Assembly: GCA_041488155.1 (NCBI GenBank)
Contig: JBGPOS010000015.1
Coordinates: 1 to 64,000, forward strand
DNA from: JBGPOS01 sp041488155
GTDB lineage: Bacteria; Chloroflexota; Dehalococcoidia; Tepidiformales; Tepidiformaceae
DNA: 64,000 nucleotides
Direction: 5' to 3'
Shown: positions 49,488 through 58,692 of the stretch, in pieces
How the letters are laid out: every line of letters begins with the position of its first letter
Position numbering within the stretch: the first letter of the stretch is position 1
Made by a program: the position numbers and the translations under genes
The notes under the pieces: model-generated
Told to the model about the DNA's origin: nothing
The model's database searches: none
The model's input: the letters and a program-made list of their open reading frames with translations, nothing else

Positions 49488-50315
49488 CTACCAGGCGACT
49501 TCGTAGACGCGGATCGGTTCGGGAAATCCCCTCAGTTCCACCGCACCGCGCTCCTGGAACGGGAGGTTCTTGCCCAGGCAAACGTCGTAGACGGCGGACG
49601 ATGCAAGGATCTGGCGGGGCTTCGCGTGCGCGCAGACGCGAGCGGCGAGTTGCACCGTCGCGCCGAACAGGTCGCTCGCGCCCACGAGCACCGGTTCGCC
49701 GGTGCTCAATCCTATCCGCACTTTAATCGGAGAGGCGCCGGGACGGGCCCCCTGCTCGACGAAGCCCCGTTGAATCGCCATCGCTGACTCGACCGCCCGG
49801 GAAGCCGACACGAACGAGGCCATGACGCCGTCTCCGGTGTGCTTCACCTCGCGACCGCCATGCGTCGTCAACGCTTGGCGGATCACCGAGTCGTGGACAC
49901 CCAAGAGATCGACGTAGCGGTCGTCGCCGAACTCCTGGGTGAACTTCGTGGAGTTCTCCATGTCCGTGAACAGCACCGTGCGAGTCGCGCCGTCCGTCCT
50001 CGACTCGTCGGGCAGAAGCCTTAGGCCAGAAGCAGTGGTGGGGGAGCCCCCGAGGAAGCCGTCCACCATCGCTTCGGAGATTTCGAGGATGTAATCGGCG
50101 ACCATCCCGTGGGCCTCGCGGTGGACGGCCGCCGCCGCCTCGGGACTGGGGGCTTCCATGAGGCAGAATGCCTGGCCACCGGCATCGCTGACCCACCCGC
50201 CTATGAAGTGCACGCCGTATTTCGCTTCCACGGCCAGGTCGAGCGCATGCGCGTCCTCGGCTTCCGGGAGCGACATTGCGGCAAGCCCAATATGGACGTC
50301 CATGTAGAGCGTCAT
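49488..50315 (-). CDS. DUF4242-like domain fused to class III cyclase, paralogue
   Basis: From the ATG at 50315 (MTLYMDVHIGLAAMSLPEAE), preceded by GGAGG eight bases away, the product is 275 residues. It has the same layout as the gene at 48533: DUF4242-like part (DAHALDLAV, FCLMEAPSPEAAAAVHREAH) and a cyclase (VLFTDMENSTKFTQEFGDDR, HTGDGVMASFVSA), again with Gln in VQLAARVC. The two genes are convergent and similar across their full length, so they come from an inverted duplication. They are likely independent sensors of related ligands. Confidence 0.85.
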   Translation of the reverse strand: MTLYMDVHIGLAAMSLPEAEDAHALDLAVEAKYGVHFIGGWVSDAGGQAFCLMEAPSPEAAAAVHREAHGMVADYILEISEAMVDGFLGGSPTTASGLRLLPDESRTDGATRTVLFTDMENSTKFTQEFGDDRYVDLLGVHDSVIRQALTTHGGREVKHTGDGVMASFVSASRAVESAMAIQRGFVEQGARPGASPIKVRIGLSTGEPVLVGASDLFGATVQLAARVCAHAKPRQILASSAVYDVCLGKNLPFQERGAVELRGFPEPIRVYEVAW

Positions 50316-50357
50316 GATGGTTGCCTCCACCTCTGGCCGCGGCGCCGCAGGCTTCCT

Positions 50358-51539
50358 CTAGAGGTAGAAGAACCCCCAGTCGCTCTGGCGCCCGAGCATC
50401 ACCTTCGCCGCCGAATCATAGCGCGCGGCCGAGGCGAAGGCGTGCTGGCTGATGGTGTGGGCGTCGCGGAAGTACTGCTGAAGGCGGTGCTCGCGGCGGA
50501 CGCCGGTCGTGCCCGCGATTTCGTGGATCATTTCGGTGGCCCGGGCGCCGGCCTCCAGGGCGTTGCTGCTGGCGAGCTGCACCTGGACCCCCTGGTCGAG
50601 GGTGGCCCTGGCGCCGGTCTTCTGCGAGGACTCGTAAATGTCTCCGACCGCTTTGTGAAGGTAGGCGCGAGCGGCGCTCACCGTCGCCTCCGCGCGGCCG
50701 ATGAGGCGCTGGACGGCGGCGTTGTTGGCCAGGCCCTCCGCCAGGTAGCTCGGCGTCTTCTCGATCGCCAGCTGGACCCCGGCATCGACAGCAGCCCGGC
50801 CGATGCCGAGCCCAACCGCCCCGAGCAGGCAGACCGGGTACCACATGCCGCCCTTGTACAGCGGGCCCGTGAAGGCTGGGCCTGGGTTGTCGAAGGGGAC
50901 CACGGGGAACGTCCGCTTCGTTGGGACGAAGACGTTCTCGTAGCGGAGATCGTTGCTGCCTGTGCCGCGCATACCCATCGTGTTCCAGTTTTCGACGATC
51001 TCGACGTCGCTCTTGGGCATGAAGACGAACATCAGGGCCGGAGCGCCATCCGGGCCAAGCCGCGGCTTGCCGCCATCGTCGATCGTCGCGAACCCCGCGA
51101 AGTAGTCCGCCCACTTGGAACCGCTGCCGAACGTGTGCCGGCCGGTGAGCCGAAACCCGCCCGCCACAGGGACCGCGTTGCTGTAGGGGAACCCGGCTCC
51201 TGCCATGAATACGTCGGGCGAGGCGAGGATCTCCCGGGCGGATTCGTCGGGTAGGCTTTGGCAGAAGTAGGGGAAGCCCTGCGCATTCCCGGTCACCCAC
51301 CCCGCGGAACCATCAACGGCGGCGACCGACTCGACGAGCTCCATGGTGGAGACAGGATCCAGTTCGAGCCCACCGAGGGCCCGGGGAATCCATGCCCTGA
51401 ACACGCCGGCCCGGGTCATGGCGTCAACCACGGGTGGTGCCAGCTGGCGCTCGTTTTCGCCGAACTCCCTGTGCTCTTCGAGCACCGGCTTGATGCGGGC
51501 GAAGATGTCTCTTGTTTCAGTCGACGAGATCGTGGTCAT
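50358..51539 (-). CDS. HsaA-like acyl-CoA dehydrogenase-fold flavoprotein monooxygenase
   Basis: The 393-residue protein opens with ETRDIFARIKPVLEEHREFG, and RLAPPVVDAMTRAGVFR with IPRALGGLELDPVSTMELVE and AGWVTGNAQGFPYF. This is the pattern of reduced-flavin-dependent monooxygenases such as HsaA or p-hydroxyphenylacetate hydroxylase, not of true acyl-CoA dehydrogenases. The C-terminal TTGVRREHRLQQYFRDAHTI also matches. It would need a separate flavin reductase; none is next to it. Confidence 0.82.
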   Translation of the reverse strand: MTTISSTETRDIFARIKPVLEEHREFGENERQLAPPVVDAMTRAGVFRAWIPRALGGLELDPVSTMELVESVAAVDGSAGWVTGNAQGFPYFCQSLPDESAREILASPDVFMAGAGFPYSNAVPVAGGFRLTGRHTFGSGSKWADYFAGFATIDDGGKPRLGPDGAPALMFVFMPKSDVEIVENWNTMGMRGTGSNDLRYENVFVPTKRTFPVVPFDNPGPAFTGPLYKGGMWYPVCLLGAVGLGIGRAAVDAGVQLAIEKTPSYLAEGLANNAAVQRLIGRAEATVSAARAYLHKAVGDIYESSQKTGARATLDQGVQVQLASSNALEAGARATEMIHEIAGTTGVRREHRLQQYFRDAHTISQHAFASAARYDSAAKVMLGRQSDWGFFYL

Positions 51540-51640
51540 GTTTGTCCGTCCCCTTTGCGCTGTTCGCTCAGGCTGCGCTTATACGAGCGCCATGACGATT
51601 CGTCAACGGGATTCGGCGCCCGGAAGGGGTGTCAGGCGCG

Positions 51641-52444
51641 CTAGGGCGACACCGGGCGCGGCCCCATGCCCGAAGCGAGCGTCTCCCCGCCCTCGCCAGA
51701 GACGACGACGAGCCGGTCGGGGTACTTCCCGGAGAGCCGCTCAAGCACCTCGTGGGCCGGGGTATCGATCGAGAACCCGGTAGGTGCTTCTTCCCAGGCC
51801 CCCCGCGCGTCGCGCCGGCGTTCGATCCAGGCGTTGCCGGACCGAAGGATGTAGACCAACTCGCCTTTGGCGGCAGGAGCCGTGGGTGCCGCGGGAGCCT
51901 CGGGCCGCCGGGTGGCAGTGGTGCTGCCGGCGCGGGCCTGGGCTGCGCAATCCGCGCAGAGGCCGTGGGAGATGCGTGCACCGCCCAGCGTCAGGAGCTT
52001 GCCGCACCACGCGCAGACGACGGAGAAGCCTTCCTCCTCCGGCGGCGCGGCGGCGCCGGCTGCTCGCAACTCGACGGCGAACGTCGCCTTCCCGTCACCG
52101 AAGTGCTTGAGCGAAACGCGCTGCACGCCGGGCACCTGCGCGAGCGCCTCTTCGAAGCCAGCCAGGGCGTTCTGGCCGGCGGCGGAAACGTCCAGCTCGA
52201 CGTCGATCGCAGGACCCTGGGTGAGGCCGGCGATGGTGAGCGGCGGCTGTGGCCGGGCCGGCCGGGGGCTGCCTGCGACCAGCGGGTCGATGCGGTCGAC
52301 GACCGTTTGCATCGCATCCATCGCAGAGACGTACTGTTCGCGCAGCTCGAGCAGGGGCGCATAGATCGCCTCGAGGAGCGGCGAGCCGTAGAGCGCGGGC
52401 TTCTCCGGCGGGCTGTCGCTGACCTGTGTGCTGCGGCGATTCAC
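51641..52444 (-). CDS. Hypothetical protein with zinc ribbon
   Basis: The 267-residue protein has a helical N-terminal part (LLELREQYVSAMDAMQTVVD), then a beta-rich domain of about 60 residues (LDVSAAGQNALAGFEEALAQ, FAVELRAA) and a zinc ribbon at about 164-185 (CAWC...CADC). The C-terminal third (ISGEGG-type motifs, SIDTPAHEVLERLSGKYPDR) looks like a separate small domain. I do not recognise a family. It stands alone; its start is divergent from the ABC exporter genes across 213 bp. Confidence 0.65.
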   Translation of the reverse strand: MNRRSTQVSDSPPEKPALYGSPLLEAIYAPLLELREQYVSAMDAMQTVVDRIDPLVAGSPRPARPQPPLTIAGLTQGPAIDVELDVSAAGQNALAGFEEALAQVPGVQRVSLKHFGDGKATFAVELRAAGAAAPPEEEGFSVVCAWCGKLLTLGGARISHGLCADCAAQARAGSTTATRRPEAPAAPTAPAAKGELVYILRSGNAWIERRRDARGAWEEAPTGFSIDTPAHEVLERLSGKYPDRLVVVSGEGGETLASGMGPRPVSP

Positions 52445-52657
52445 GGTGAGGTCCCCTCCGCACAGGTTACGTAAAAACTATAGCACGCGCCTAAGATATG
52501 CTAATGCAACTACTCGAATAGCTGTTTCGAGCCTGGTATCTAACCTGCGTCGTGTCGCCCGGCTCGCTTCGAAGCCGCGAAGTAGCGCCAGCGACGGGGG
52601 GATCGCGTAGGATGCGCCGCATCCCGGCCTTCAACGGTCGCGCCCACCGGAGCCCGG

Positions 52658-53842
52658 ATGGTCTCTATCGCCCGCAGCAACATGCTTTCGAGCAAAGTCC
52701 GCTTCGGCTTTTCGGTCGCCGGAGTGGCCGTGGCGACCCTGCTGCTCTCCTTCATCCTGGCGCTCTACCGGGGCTGGAGCGAGCGCCTGACCGCCTACCT
52801 CGACAACACGGACGCCGACCTCTGGGTGGTCCAGAAGGGGAACGAGAGCTTCTTTTCGCCGTCGGTCATCCGGGACGCGAACCAGGCAACGGTGCAGCAC
52901 ACGGACGGGGTCATGCGAATGAGCAGCCTGGTCGGCCGCACCCTCCGGATGCACCACGGTAGCGGCGAATACGACATCTACGTCATGGGCTTTCAGCCCC
53001 AGGTCGTGGACCAGCCCGAGGGTGGCGGCAGTCCGGTGGGTGGACTCGGTGGGCCGCTGAAGATGGAGTCCGGGTCCGGAACGCCCCGGCCGGGGAAATT
53101 CGTCGAAGACAGCAACGGCGTTCGGCGGCGAGTCGCAGGGGAGATCGTCATCGACGACGTGCTGGCGAAAGTAGCCAGCCTGGGGATCGGGGACGAAATC
53201 GACGCCGCTGGCCTGCCCTTCAAAGTCGTAGGGATCTCGTCTGGTGGCAACCTCGGGATCACCCTCCTTTGCTTTGTGGACATCGCCGACGCCGGGGACC
53301 TGATCGGCGGCTACCCTATCGTCAGCTACATCCTTGTTAAGACCGCCGCGGGACAGCAGAACACGGTTGCCGCGAGCATCGAGAAGGCGAACCCTTCGCT
53401 GCGCGTGTTCGCAGCCCAGGATTTCGCCGCGAGCAGCCGGAAGGTCCTGCAGCGCACGCTGCTCCCCGTCCTGGGGGTCGTCGTCGGGCTCATTTTCGCT
53501 GTGGGCGCGATCGTCGTCGGCCTCACGATCTACACGGCCACCGTCGAGAAGGAGCGCGAGTTCGGCGTCCTCAAGGCGCTGGGCACACCGAACCGGAGTA
53601 TTTTCTGGATCGTCATCCAGCAGACGCTCGTCTGCTCCCTCACGGGGTTCGTCATCGGGGAAGTCGGCGTCATAGGGGCGACCAGGCTCGCCCCGAAGCT
53701 CGTGCCCCAGTTCGTCACGCTCGTCAAGCTGCCCGACGTCGGCATCGTGTTCGCAGCGGCCCTCCTGATGAGCCTATTCGCGGCCTGGCTGCCGATTCGC
53801 CGGATCACACGGGTCGACCCTCTCGCGGTGTTCAAGGCATGA
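52658..53842 (+). CDS. MacB/FtsX-type ABC transporter permease
   Basis: The 394-residue protein has one N-terminal membrane segment (FSVAGVAVATLLLSFILALY), a large outer domain of about 230 residues, and three C-terminal membrane segments (LLPVLGVVVGLIFAVGAIVV and others), the FtsX/MacB/LolC layout. VEKEREFGVLKALGTPNRSI is the coupling helix that contacts the ATPase. The next gene, overlapping by 4 bp, is its ATPase. The exporter is likely mechanotransmission-type, moving lipids, peptides or drugs. Confidence 0.9.
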   Translation: MVSIARSNMLSSKVRFGFSVAGVAVATLLLSFILALYRGWSERLTAYLDNTDADLWVVQKGNESFFSPSVIRDANQATVQHTDGVMRMSSLVGRTLRMHHGSGEYDIYVMGFQPQVVDQPEGGGSPVGGLGGPLKMESGSGTPRPGKFVEDSNGVRRRVAGEIVIDDVLAKVASLGIGDEIDAAGLPFKVVGISSGGNLGITLLCFVDIADAGDLIGGYPIVSYILVKTAAGQQNTVAASIEKANPSLRVFAAQDFAASSRKVLQRTLLPVLGVVVGLIFAVGAIVVGLTIYTATVEKEREFGVLKALGTPNRSIFWIVIQQTLVCSLTGFVIGEVGVIGATRLAPKLVPQFVTLVKLPDVGIVFAAALLMSLFAAWLPIRRITRVDPLAVFKA

Positions 53843-54528
53843 GCGACGACGCGATCCTGAACCTGCGGGCTGTGACCAAGGTCTACGGCACCGGCGAGAG
53901 CGAAGTCCGCGCCCTCGACCAGGTCGACCTCGAACTGCAGATCGGCGAGGTGGTCGCCGTGATGGGCCCTTCCGGCGCTGGAAAGACGACGCTGCTGACG
54001 ATCGCCGGGGGGCTCCAGCGTCCCACGGCTGGCGTCGTCGAAATCAACGGCCGCCCGATCCAGGACCTTCCCCAGAACGAGCTCGCAACGGTGCGGCGAG
54101 AGCTGGTCGGGTTCGTCTTCCAGAGCTTCAACCTGCTCACGGCGCTGACGGCCGTAGAGAACGTCCAGTACATGATCGAACTCGACGGCGCTCGCGGGCG
54201 CCCCGCCCTGGAACGGGCGAAGGAGCTGCTGCGCATGGTGGGCCTCGGCCATCGTATGGACAGGCTGCCCAAAGACCTCAGCGGCGGAGAGCAGCAGCGG
54301 GTCTGCGTCGCCCGGGCGTTGGCGAACAACGCCTCCGTCATCCTGGCGGACGAACCAACGGCGAACCTCGACTCGCAACGCGCGAAAGAGATCATGGGGC
54401 TGATGCGGGCGATCGTGCGCGACATGGGCCGGGGAGTGCTGCTCGTGACCCACGACCTCCGCGCCCGCGAGTTCGCCGACCGCACCCTCTGGCTCGAAGA
54501 CGGCCACCTGGGCTTGATGGAGAGCTAA
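53839..54528 (+). CDS. ABC transporter ATPase (LolD/MacB type)
   Basis: The 229-residue protein has Walker A GPSGAGKTTLL, the Q-loop in VFQSFNLL, signature LSGGEQQRVCVARALA, Walker B VILADEPTANLDS and the switch His in VLLVTHDLRAR. It overlaps the permease gene by ATGA and should work as a homodimer with two permeases. No periplasmic adaptor gene is next to it. Confidence 0.94.
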   Translation: MSDDAILNLRAVTKVYGTGESEVRALDQVDLELQIGEVVAVMGPSGAGKTTLLTIAGGLQRPTAGVVEINGRPIQDLPQNELATVRRELVGFVFQSFNLLTALTAVENVQYMIELDGARGRPALERAKELLRMVGLGHRMDRLPKDLSGGEQQRVCVARALANNASVILADEPTANLDSQRAKEIMGLMRAIVRDMGRGVLLVTHDLRAREFADRTLWLEDGHLGLMES

Positions 54529-54591
54529 CCACTAGCCCTGCGCGTTCCTGCGTGGGTATAGTCCCGCGCATCCGGACCGGGGGTACAGCCA

Positions 54592-54999
54592 ATGCTCAGG
54601 GAGTTCAAGCAATTCCTCCTGCGGGGAAACATGGTCGACCTCGCCGTGGCCATCGTTCTAGGCGTGGCGTTCGGAGCGGTCATCACAGCCCTTGTCGAAG
54701 ACTTCATCACACCGCTCATCGCAGCAATTGGCGGCCAGTCGGACTTTGCCAGCCTCGACTTCACGGTCAACGGAAGCACGTTCCGCTACGGCCACTTCAT
54801 CAATCAACTCATCTCGTTCGTCATCATCGCCGCCGTTGTGTTTTTCTTTGTCGTTCGCCCGATCAACTGGCTCATAGCGCGATCCAGACGCGAACCCCCG
54901 GCCGACCCGACGACTAAGAAGTGTTCCGAATGCCTCAGCGAGGTGCCGATGGCCGCGACTCGCTGTGCGTTCTGTACGTCGACACTGGCGGCAGAATGA
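54592..54999 (+). CDS. mscL: Large-conductance mechanosensitive channel with C-terminal zinc ribbon
   Basis: The 135-residue protein starts MLREFKQFLLRGNMVDLAVA with the pore helix IVLGVAFGAVITALVEDFIT, then the second helix FVIIAAVVFFFVVRPINWLI. These are the MscL pore and lipid-facing helices. The last 30 residues hold a zinc ribbon (CSEC...CAFC) in place of the plain cytoplasmic helix bundle. The channel opens on osmotic down-shock. Confidence 0.94.
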   Translation: MLREFKQFLLRGNMVDLAVAIVLGVAFGAVITALVEDFITPLIAAIGGQSDFASLDFTVNGSTFRYGHFINQLISFVIIAAVVFFFVVRPINWLIARSRREPPADPTTKKCSECLSEVPMAATRCAFCTSTLAAE

Positions 55000-55083
55000 A
55001 GCGCACCCAGGGGGGAAACGATCGTTACTTCCGGGATGGCGTCACCGATTCGCCCTGAAGCCGGCGGCGCGCGGGTAGCCTGG

Positions 55084-55653
55084 TCAGCCAGTCCATGCGC
55101 TCCTTATGACCTGAAGCGCGGCCACGAGCAACGGGCGATGGCTCGGCCTGGTCGCCTTTTGGGCCCAGTCGGCGTCAACTAACTCGCAGGGGTTCTCGCT
55201 TGGCAAGAGCAGACCGGCGTCATACGTCTCGGCGGTCGCCGCGAAGATTGGCTGCAGGAAATCGGGGTAAGGCCTGTCGGCCATCCTCGGGTGCGGTGGG
55301 CCGGAATGATGCAAGTGCCGGAACCCCACGATGCTGAGCGGCTTGACGCGCCAGCCAGACTCCTCTCCAACCTCTCGCACGAGCGTCTGCTCCGCCGTCT
55401 CTTCGAGCTCCGGGCGCCCGCCGAGCAGGAGATGGGAGATGTCACCGGACGGCCGTTCAGGATGGATGAAAAGGACCTCGGTGTGGCCCCGGGCGACGAT
55501 GCCGAGGACCGATGATCGAACCTCGACCGGCGGGACCGCCGTCCCCAGGCAGAGCCGGACTCGCAACCTGGCGCTGGGCTGCAAGTCCCAGATCTCGTCG
55601 TACTGGCAATGGGCCGGGTACGCCTCGAGGAAGTCGACCAGCGGACCGTCCAC
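55084..55653 (-). CDS. NUDIX hydrolase
   Basis: The 189-residue protein carries the NUDIX box GGRPELEETAEQTLVREVGE followed by ESGW (G-x5-E-x7-REUxEExGU), near residues 78-101. The fold acts on nucleoside diphosphates linked to another group. Around it are GIVARGHTEVLFIHPE before the box and VGFRHLHHSGPPHPRM after. The specific substrate is unknown. It stands alone. Confidence 0.88.
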   Translation of the reverse strand: MDGPLVDFLEAYPAHCQYDEIWDLQPSARLRVRLCLGTAVPPVEVRSSVLGIVARGHTEVLFIHPERPSGDISHLLLGGRPELEETAEQTLVREVGEESGWRVKPLSIVGFRHLHHSGPPHPRMADRPYPDFLQPIFAATAETYDAGLLLPSENPCELVDADWAQKATRPSHRPLLVAALQVIRSAWTG

Positions 55654-55700
55654 GGCCTGATGGTATGGGGCCCGGCCCGGGCTTCGCCACTGCAGCGTCG

Positions 55701-56438
55701 CTACGGAGGGCCCTGACGCGCTTTCCGAAACGCGAGTCCCTCACGGTGCATGCTCACCCAGGCGCCCTGCCCGACGATCACGTGGTCCAGTACGGCGATG
55801 TCGAGCAGCTCGCCAGCGGCGATCAGATCGGTGGTGACGGCGACGTCCTGCGGGCTCGGGCGCGGGTCTCCCGAGGGGTGGTTGTGGGCGAGGATCACCG
55901 ACGTGGCTTCGAGGATGACCGGCTCGCGAAACACCTCGGCGGCGCGCAGGCTGACCGCGTTGACGCTGCCGTTGACCGCCACTGCCGACCCGAGGAGCCG
56001 GCCCTTGGTGTCGAGGGAGAGGACGTAGAGCACTTCCTTCGTCTTCCCGAGCAATTTTCCGGCGAGGAGGGCGAAGACCGCCTCCGGCGTGATCAGGAGC
56101 GGCCGGGACCCAGGCTCGAGCTGTTGCACGCGGCGGCCGAGCTCGATCGCGGCGGCGAGCTGTGCGGCTTTCGCCGGGCCGAGGCCGCGGGTGCGCTGGA
56201 GCGCCCCGGCGTCGGTCCGAACGAGGCCGGCGAGTCCGCCCTGGGCTTCGATCATCCGTCGCGCGAGGTCGATCACGTTCTCTCCGGGCACCCCTGACCC
56301 GAGGACGACAGCGACCAGCTCGGCATCGCTGAGGACGTCTGGCCCGTGGCGAAGCAGCCGCTCCCGCGGCCGATCGTCGCCCGCGAGTTCGCGGACGGTG
56401 CGATAGGGCGTCGCTGGTTGGAGGGAGTCACCGCTCAC
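55701..56438 (-). CDS. radC: RadC-family JAB-domain protein
   Basis: The 245-residue protein has an N-terminal helix-hairpin-helix region (RLLRHGPDVLSDAELVAVVL and LARTRGLGPAKAAQ-type text) and a C-terminal JAB/MPN domain with LAHNHPSGDPRPSPQDV (HxH plus S..D zinc site). The role of RadC is not firmly known, despite the older link to repair. All zinc ligands are present and the length is typical. Confidence 0.93.
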   Translation of the reverse strand: MSGDSLQPATPYRTVRELAGDDRPRERLLRHGPDVLSDAELVAVVLGSGVPGENVIDLARRMIEAQGGLAGLVRTDAGALQRTRGLGPAKAAQLAAAIELGRRVQQLEPGSRPLLITPEAVFALLAGKLLGKTKEVLYVLSLDTKGRLLGSAVAVNGSVNAVSLRAAEVFREPVILEATSVILAHNHPSGDPRPSPQDVAVTTDLIAAGELLDIAVLDHVIVGQGAWVSMHREGLAFRKARQGPP

Positions 56439-56474
56439 GGCGCCGATCCTACACTCCTGATCCAGATGAAGCCC

Positions 56475-56972
56475 TCAATCGAGGGCGACGGTACGAGCGT
56501 CGAGGGCCGGCCCCTTCGGCGGGACAATCCGTTCGATTTGCACGACCACGGCGGAGTGGGGGTAGTAGCGGACGCTGACGGCGTCGCCCTCCTTGATGTC
56601 GTCGAGGATATGGACGTCTCCGCGGAGGAGAAGGTTCTTATCGATGCGGACGTAGTGCGTGCGGATGACGAAGGAGTCGTTTCGCGCCCAGCGGCGGGTC
56701 ACCAGCCCCTCTCGCTGGCGGGGATGGCCCCAGAGGTCGAGCAGGCTCTGGATCGATTGGAAGCCGAAGAGAAAGGCGAAGATTGTCAGCACGCCAACGA
56801 GGAACCAGCTGCCACGTCCTCCGTCAACCAGCTGGTCGACCAGAAAGAAGAGGAGGGCGCCGCCGGCCAGCGCGAAGATCGGAGTCCACATCAAGGCGCT
56901 ACGCAGCACGCGGCCGCGCACCTCCCGTTCCTGCGTCTGGCGCCGGATCTCTGGATCGTCCTGCCAGTTCAT
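56475..56972 (-). CDS. Membrane protein of unknown function
   Basis: From the ATG at 56972 the product is 165 residues with two hydrophobic helices (ALMWTPIFALAGGALLFFLV and WFLVGVLTIFAFLFGFQSIQ). A cytoplasmic beta-rich domain follows (FVIRTHYVRIDKNLLLRGDV, VSVRYYPHSAVVVQIERIV). Its start overlaps the stop of the LysM gene by ATGA, so the two form an operon. I do not recognise it. Confidence 0.72.
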   Translation of the reverse strand: MNWQDDPEIRRQTQEREVRGRVLRSALMWTPIFALAGGALLFFLVDQLVDGGRGSWFLVGVLTIFAFLFGFQSIQSLLDLWGHPRQREGLVTRRWARNDSFVIRTHYVRIDKNLLLRGDVHILDDIKEGDAVSVRYYPHSAVVVQIERIVPPKGPALDARTVALD

Positions 56973-57505
56973 TGCGGCGGGATCTTGAGCACGTCGCCGG
57001 GCTGGATGGTGTCGGTTGTGCCCGGGTTGGCCGAGCGGAGGGCGGCGACAGTGATGTTGAACTGGGCCGCGATGCCAGAGAGGGTGTCTCCTGTTTTCAC
57101 GGTGTAGGTACGTTCGCCGGGCGCTGTGGGACTCCCGGCGACGGTCGGTGTCCCGGATGGTTGTGCCGAAGCCGTGGCCTCGACGGTCGCCGTGCGGGTC
57201 GGGCCACCCGGACGCGTGGGCGTGGCCGTCGCACCGACCGCCGGGGTGGAGGTGCCGATGCTGCGGACGCTGTCCGCGGCGCTCTTGCTCTCCGGGGGCC
57301 GGACGACGAGGAAGATCACGACGATCGTGGCCAGGACGAGGGCGACGATCGATCCGCGGTAGGCAATGACGGAGGGAGTCGCGGATTCGGGGGAGAGACA
57401 GCGAAGGCAGACGTCGTCCCCGTGCTCCGGACAATAGAGGCGCCCGCAGGTCGGGCACTGCGCCTCGGCGGGCCGGTCGCAGTAGTGACAGGCGGGTTCG
57501 GCCAT
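56969..57505 (-). CDS. LysM protein with N-terminal zinc finger and one membrane helix
   Basis: The 178-residue protein has an N-terminal zinc finger (CHYCDRPAEAQCPTCGRLYC and a later CLRC), one membrane helix near residues 53-68 (IVALVLATIVVIFLVV), a Thr/Pro-rich linker and a C-terminal LysM domain (YTVKTGDTLSGIAAQFNITV). The zinc finger would be inside the cell and LysM outside on peptidoglycan. It is the first of two coupled genes. The role is not known. Confidence 0.82.
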   Translation of the reverse strand: MAEPACHYCDRPAEAQCPTCGRLYCPEHGDDVCLRCLSPESATPSVIAYRGSIVALVLATIVVIFLVVRPPESKSAADSVRSIGTSTPAVGATATPTRPGGPTRTATVEATASAQPSGTPTVAGSPTAPGERTYTVKTGDTLSGIAAQFNITVAALRSANPGTTDTIQPGDVLKIPPQ

Positions 57506-57565
57506 AGTTGCCTACCGTATCAGGACTCGGGCGTCGCGGGCCAGCGAACCGCGCCGCCGTGTGCG

Positions 57566-58162
57566 TCAGGCCGGCACGTAGGCCCGGCGTCCCCGGACGC
57601 GGTTGCGCCGTCCGTACTGGTGGAGGAGCTGGTGGAAGGCCGTGAGCCGGGCGCGGCCCCAGTCGGCGTACTGCTGCGCGACACGTTCGTTGGTGGTGAG
57701 GCGGTCAATCGTGAAAGCGGCGATCTCGAGGGCGGCGTAGGCGCCTGCGCCCATCACCACCATGTCCTCCAGGTGGCCGGGAAGGCTCGTCCCGGAGGTG
57801 TCGAGCGTGTGGCGGGCCGTGTAGTAGAGCCGGGCGTTCGTGCCGTCGGGGGCCGTGTCCAGATGGAGCGAGACAGCGTCGGCCCATCGCGAGTAGCCGA
57901 CGTAGGCGGGTGGGAAGAGGCCAACGGGGAACTCCGCCGCTTCGACATCGATGAGACCGGTGAGGGGCGCGGCGGAGACATCGCGGCTGCCGCTCGTGGT
58001 AGCGACCGTCGCCGTCTTCTCCTGGGGGATGGCGAGGCTGAGTTCGTCGAGGGCGCGCTCGATGTGGCGATCGAGCTGCGAGTCCGCTCAGCGATAGGCC
58101 GTGGCGTCGGTGTCGTGGAGGTCCTTGCGGACGCGGGCGCGGATGTCGAGGAGCGTGGTCAT
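57566..58162 (-). pseudogene. Hypothetical protein gene interrupted by one in-frame TGA
   Basis: A frame starting at the ATG at 58162 (MTTLLDIRARVRKDLHDTDA) is open for 24 codons, meets TGA at 58088-58090, and then continues in the same frame to 57566 for 174 more codons with normal coding look (GLIDVEAAEFPVGLFPPAYV, TIDRLTTNERVAQQYADWGR). The TGA stands where TGG (Trp) would be a one-base change. The text fits the phage-structural-like family of small connectors only in length and composition. It may be a recent pseudogene or a sequencing error. Confidence 0.6.
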
Positions 58163-58351
58163 GCCGGCCACGGTGCCAGTCTGGCCGCGGATCACAAAGA
58201 TCCAGGTGGCACTGGCCAAAGAGACAGGATCTTCTAGACAAAGGGCTGGGCAGTGGCTGTATTCTTGACCAGTCCGTTTGGAGTGCTTGCGCTGCCACCG
58301 GGCCTGAATGCTAAGCGTGCCGGGAGACGGGAACCCCCCGGAGCGCGCGCA

Positions 58352-58375
58352 GGGGAGGGATGCAAATCCCTCCCC
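58352..58375. terminator. Strong hairpin downstream of azlD
   Basis: GGGGAGGGAT (58352-58361) and ATCCCTCCCC (58366-58375) form a perfect 10-bp stem around GCAA. It lies nine bases after the azlD stop, so it is a likely terminator of the azlCD operon, although the minus strand lacks a clear T-run after it. Confidence 0.6.
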
Positions 58376-58383
58376 TGTTCTAT

Positions 58384-58692
58384 TCAGGAGAGGGCGCGGA
58401 GGGCGGCGGTGGCGGCCGCGGCTGCCACCAGGACCACGAGGAGGGGGGCGCGAAGCACGATCGCCACAGCAGCCACGGCGACGCCGGCAGCCCGCTCGTC
58501 GAGCATGAGTTCGTGGTCGCCGCCGAAGGTCTGTGTGGCCACGAGGGCCGCGAGCAGCGCGGCCGGAAGTGCGCCCACGAGGCCCGTCAGGTGGGGCGGC
58601 AGAGCCCGGCCCCCCGCCAGGAGCGGCCCGGCGGACTTGATCGCCATCGTCGCCAGGCCAACGAGCAGGACCACCGTCCAGCCGCTGCTCAC
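58384..58692 (-). CDS. azlD: AzlD-like branched-chain amino acid exporter small subunit
   Basis: The 102-residue protein has three or four hydrophobic helices (VVLLVGLATMAIKSAGPLLA, VGALPAALLAALVATQTF, VAVAAVAIVLRAPLLVVLVA) with the family size and charge pattern of AzlD/YgaH. With AzlC it exports valine or other branched-chain amino acids. Its start overlaps the end of azlC by ATGA. Confidence 0.88.
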   Translation of the reverse strand: MSSGWTVVLLVGLATMAIKSAGPLLAGGRALPPHLTGLVGALPAALLAALVATQTFGGDHELMLDERAAGVAVAAVAIVLRAPLLVVLVAAAAATAALRALS

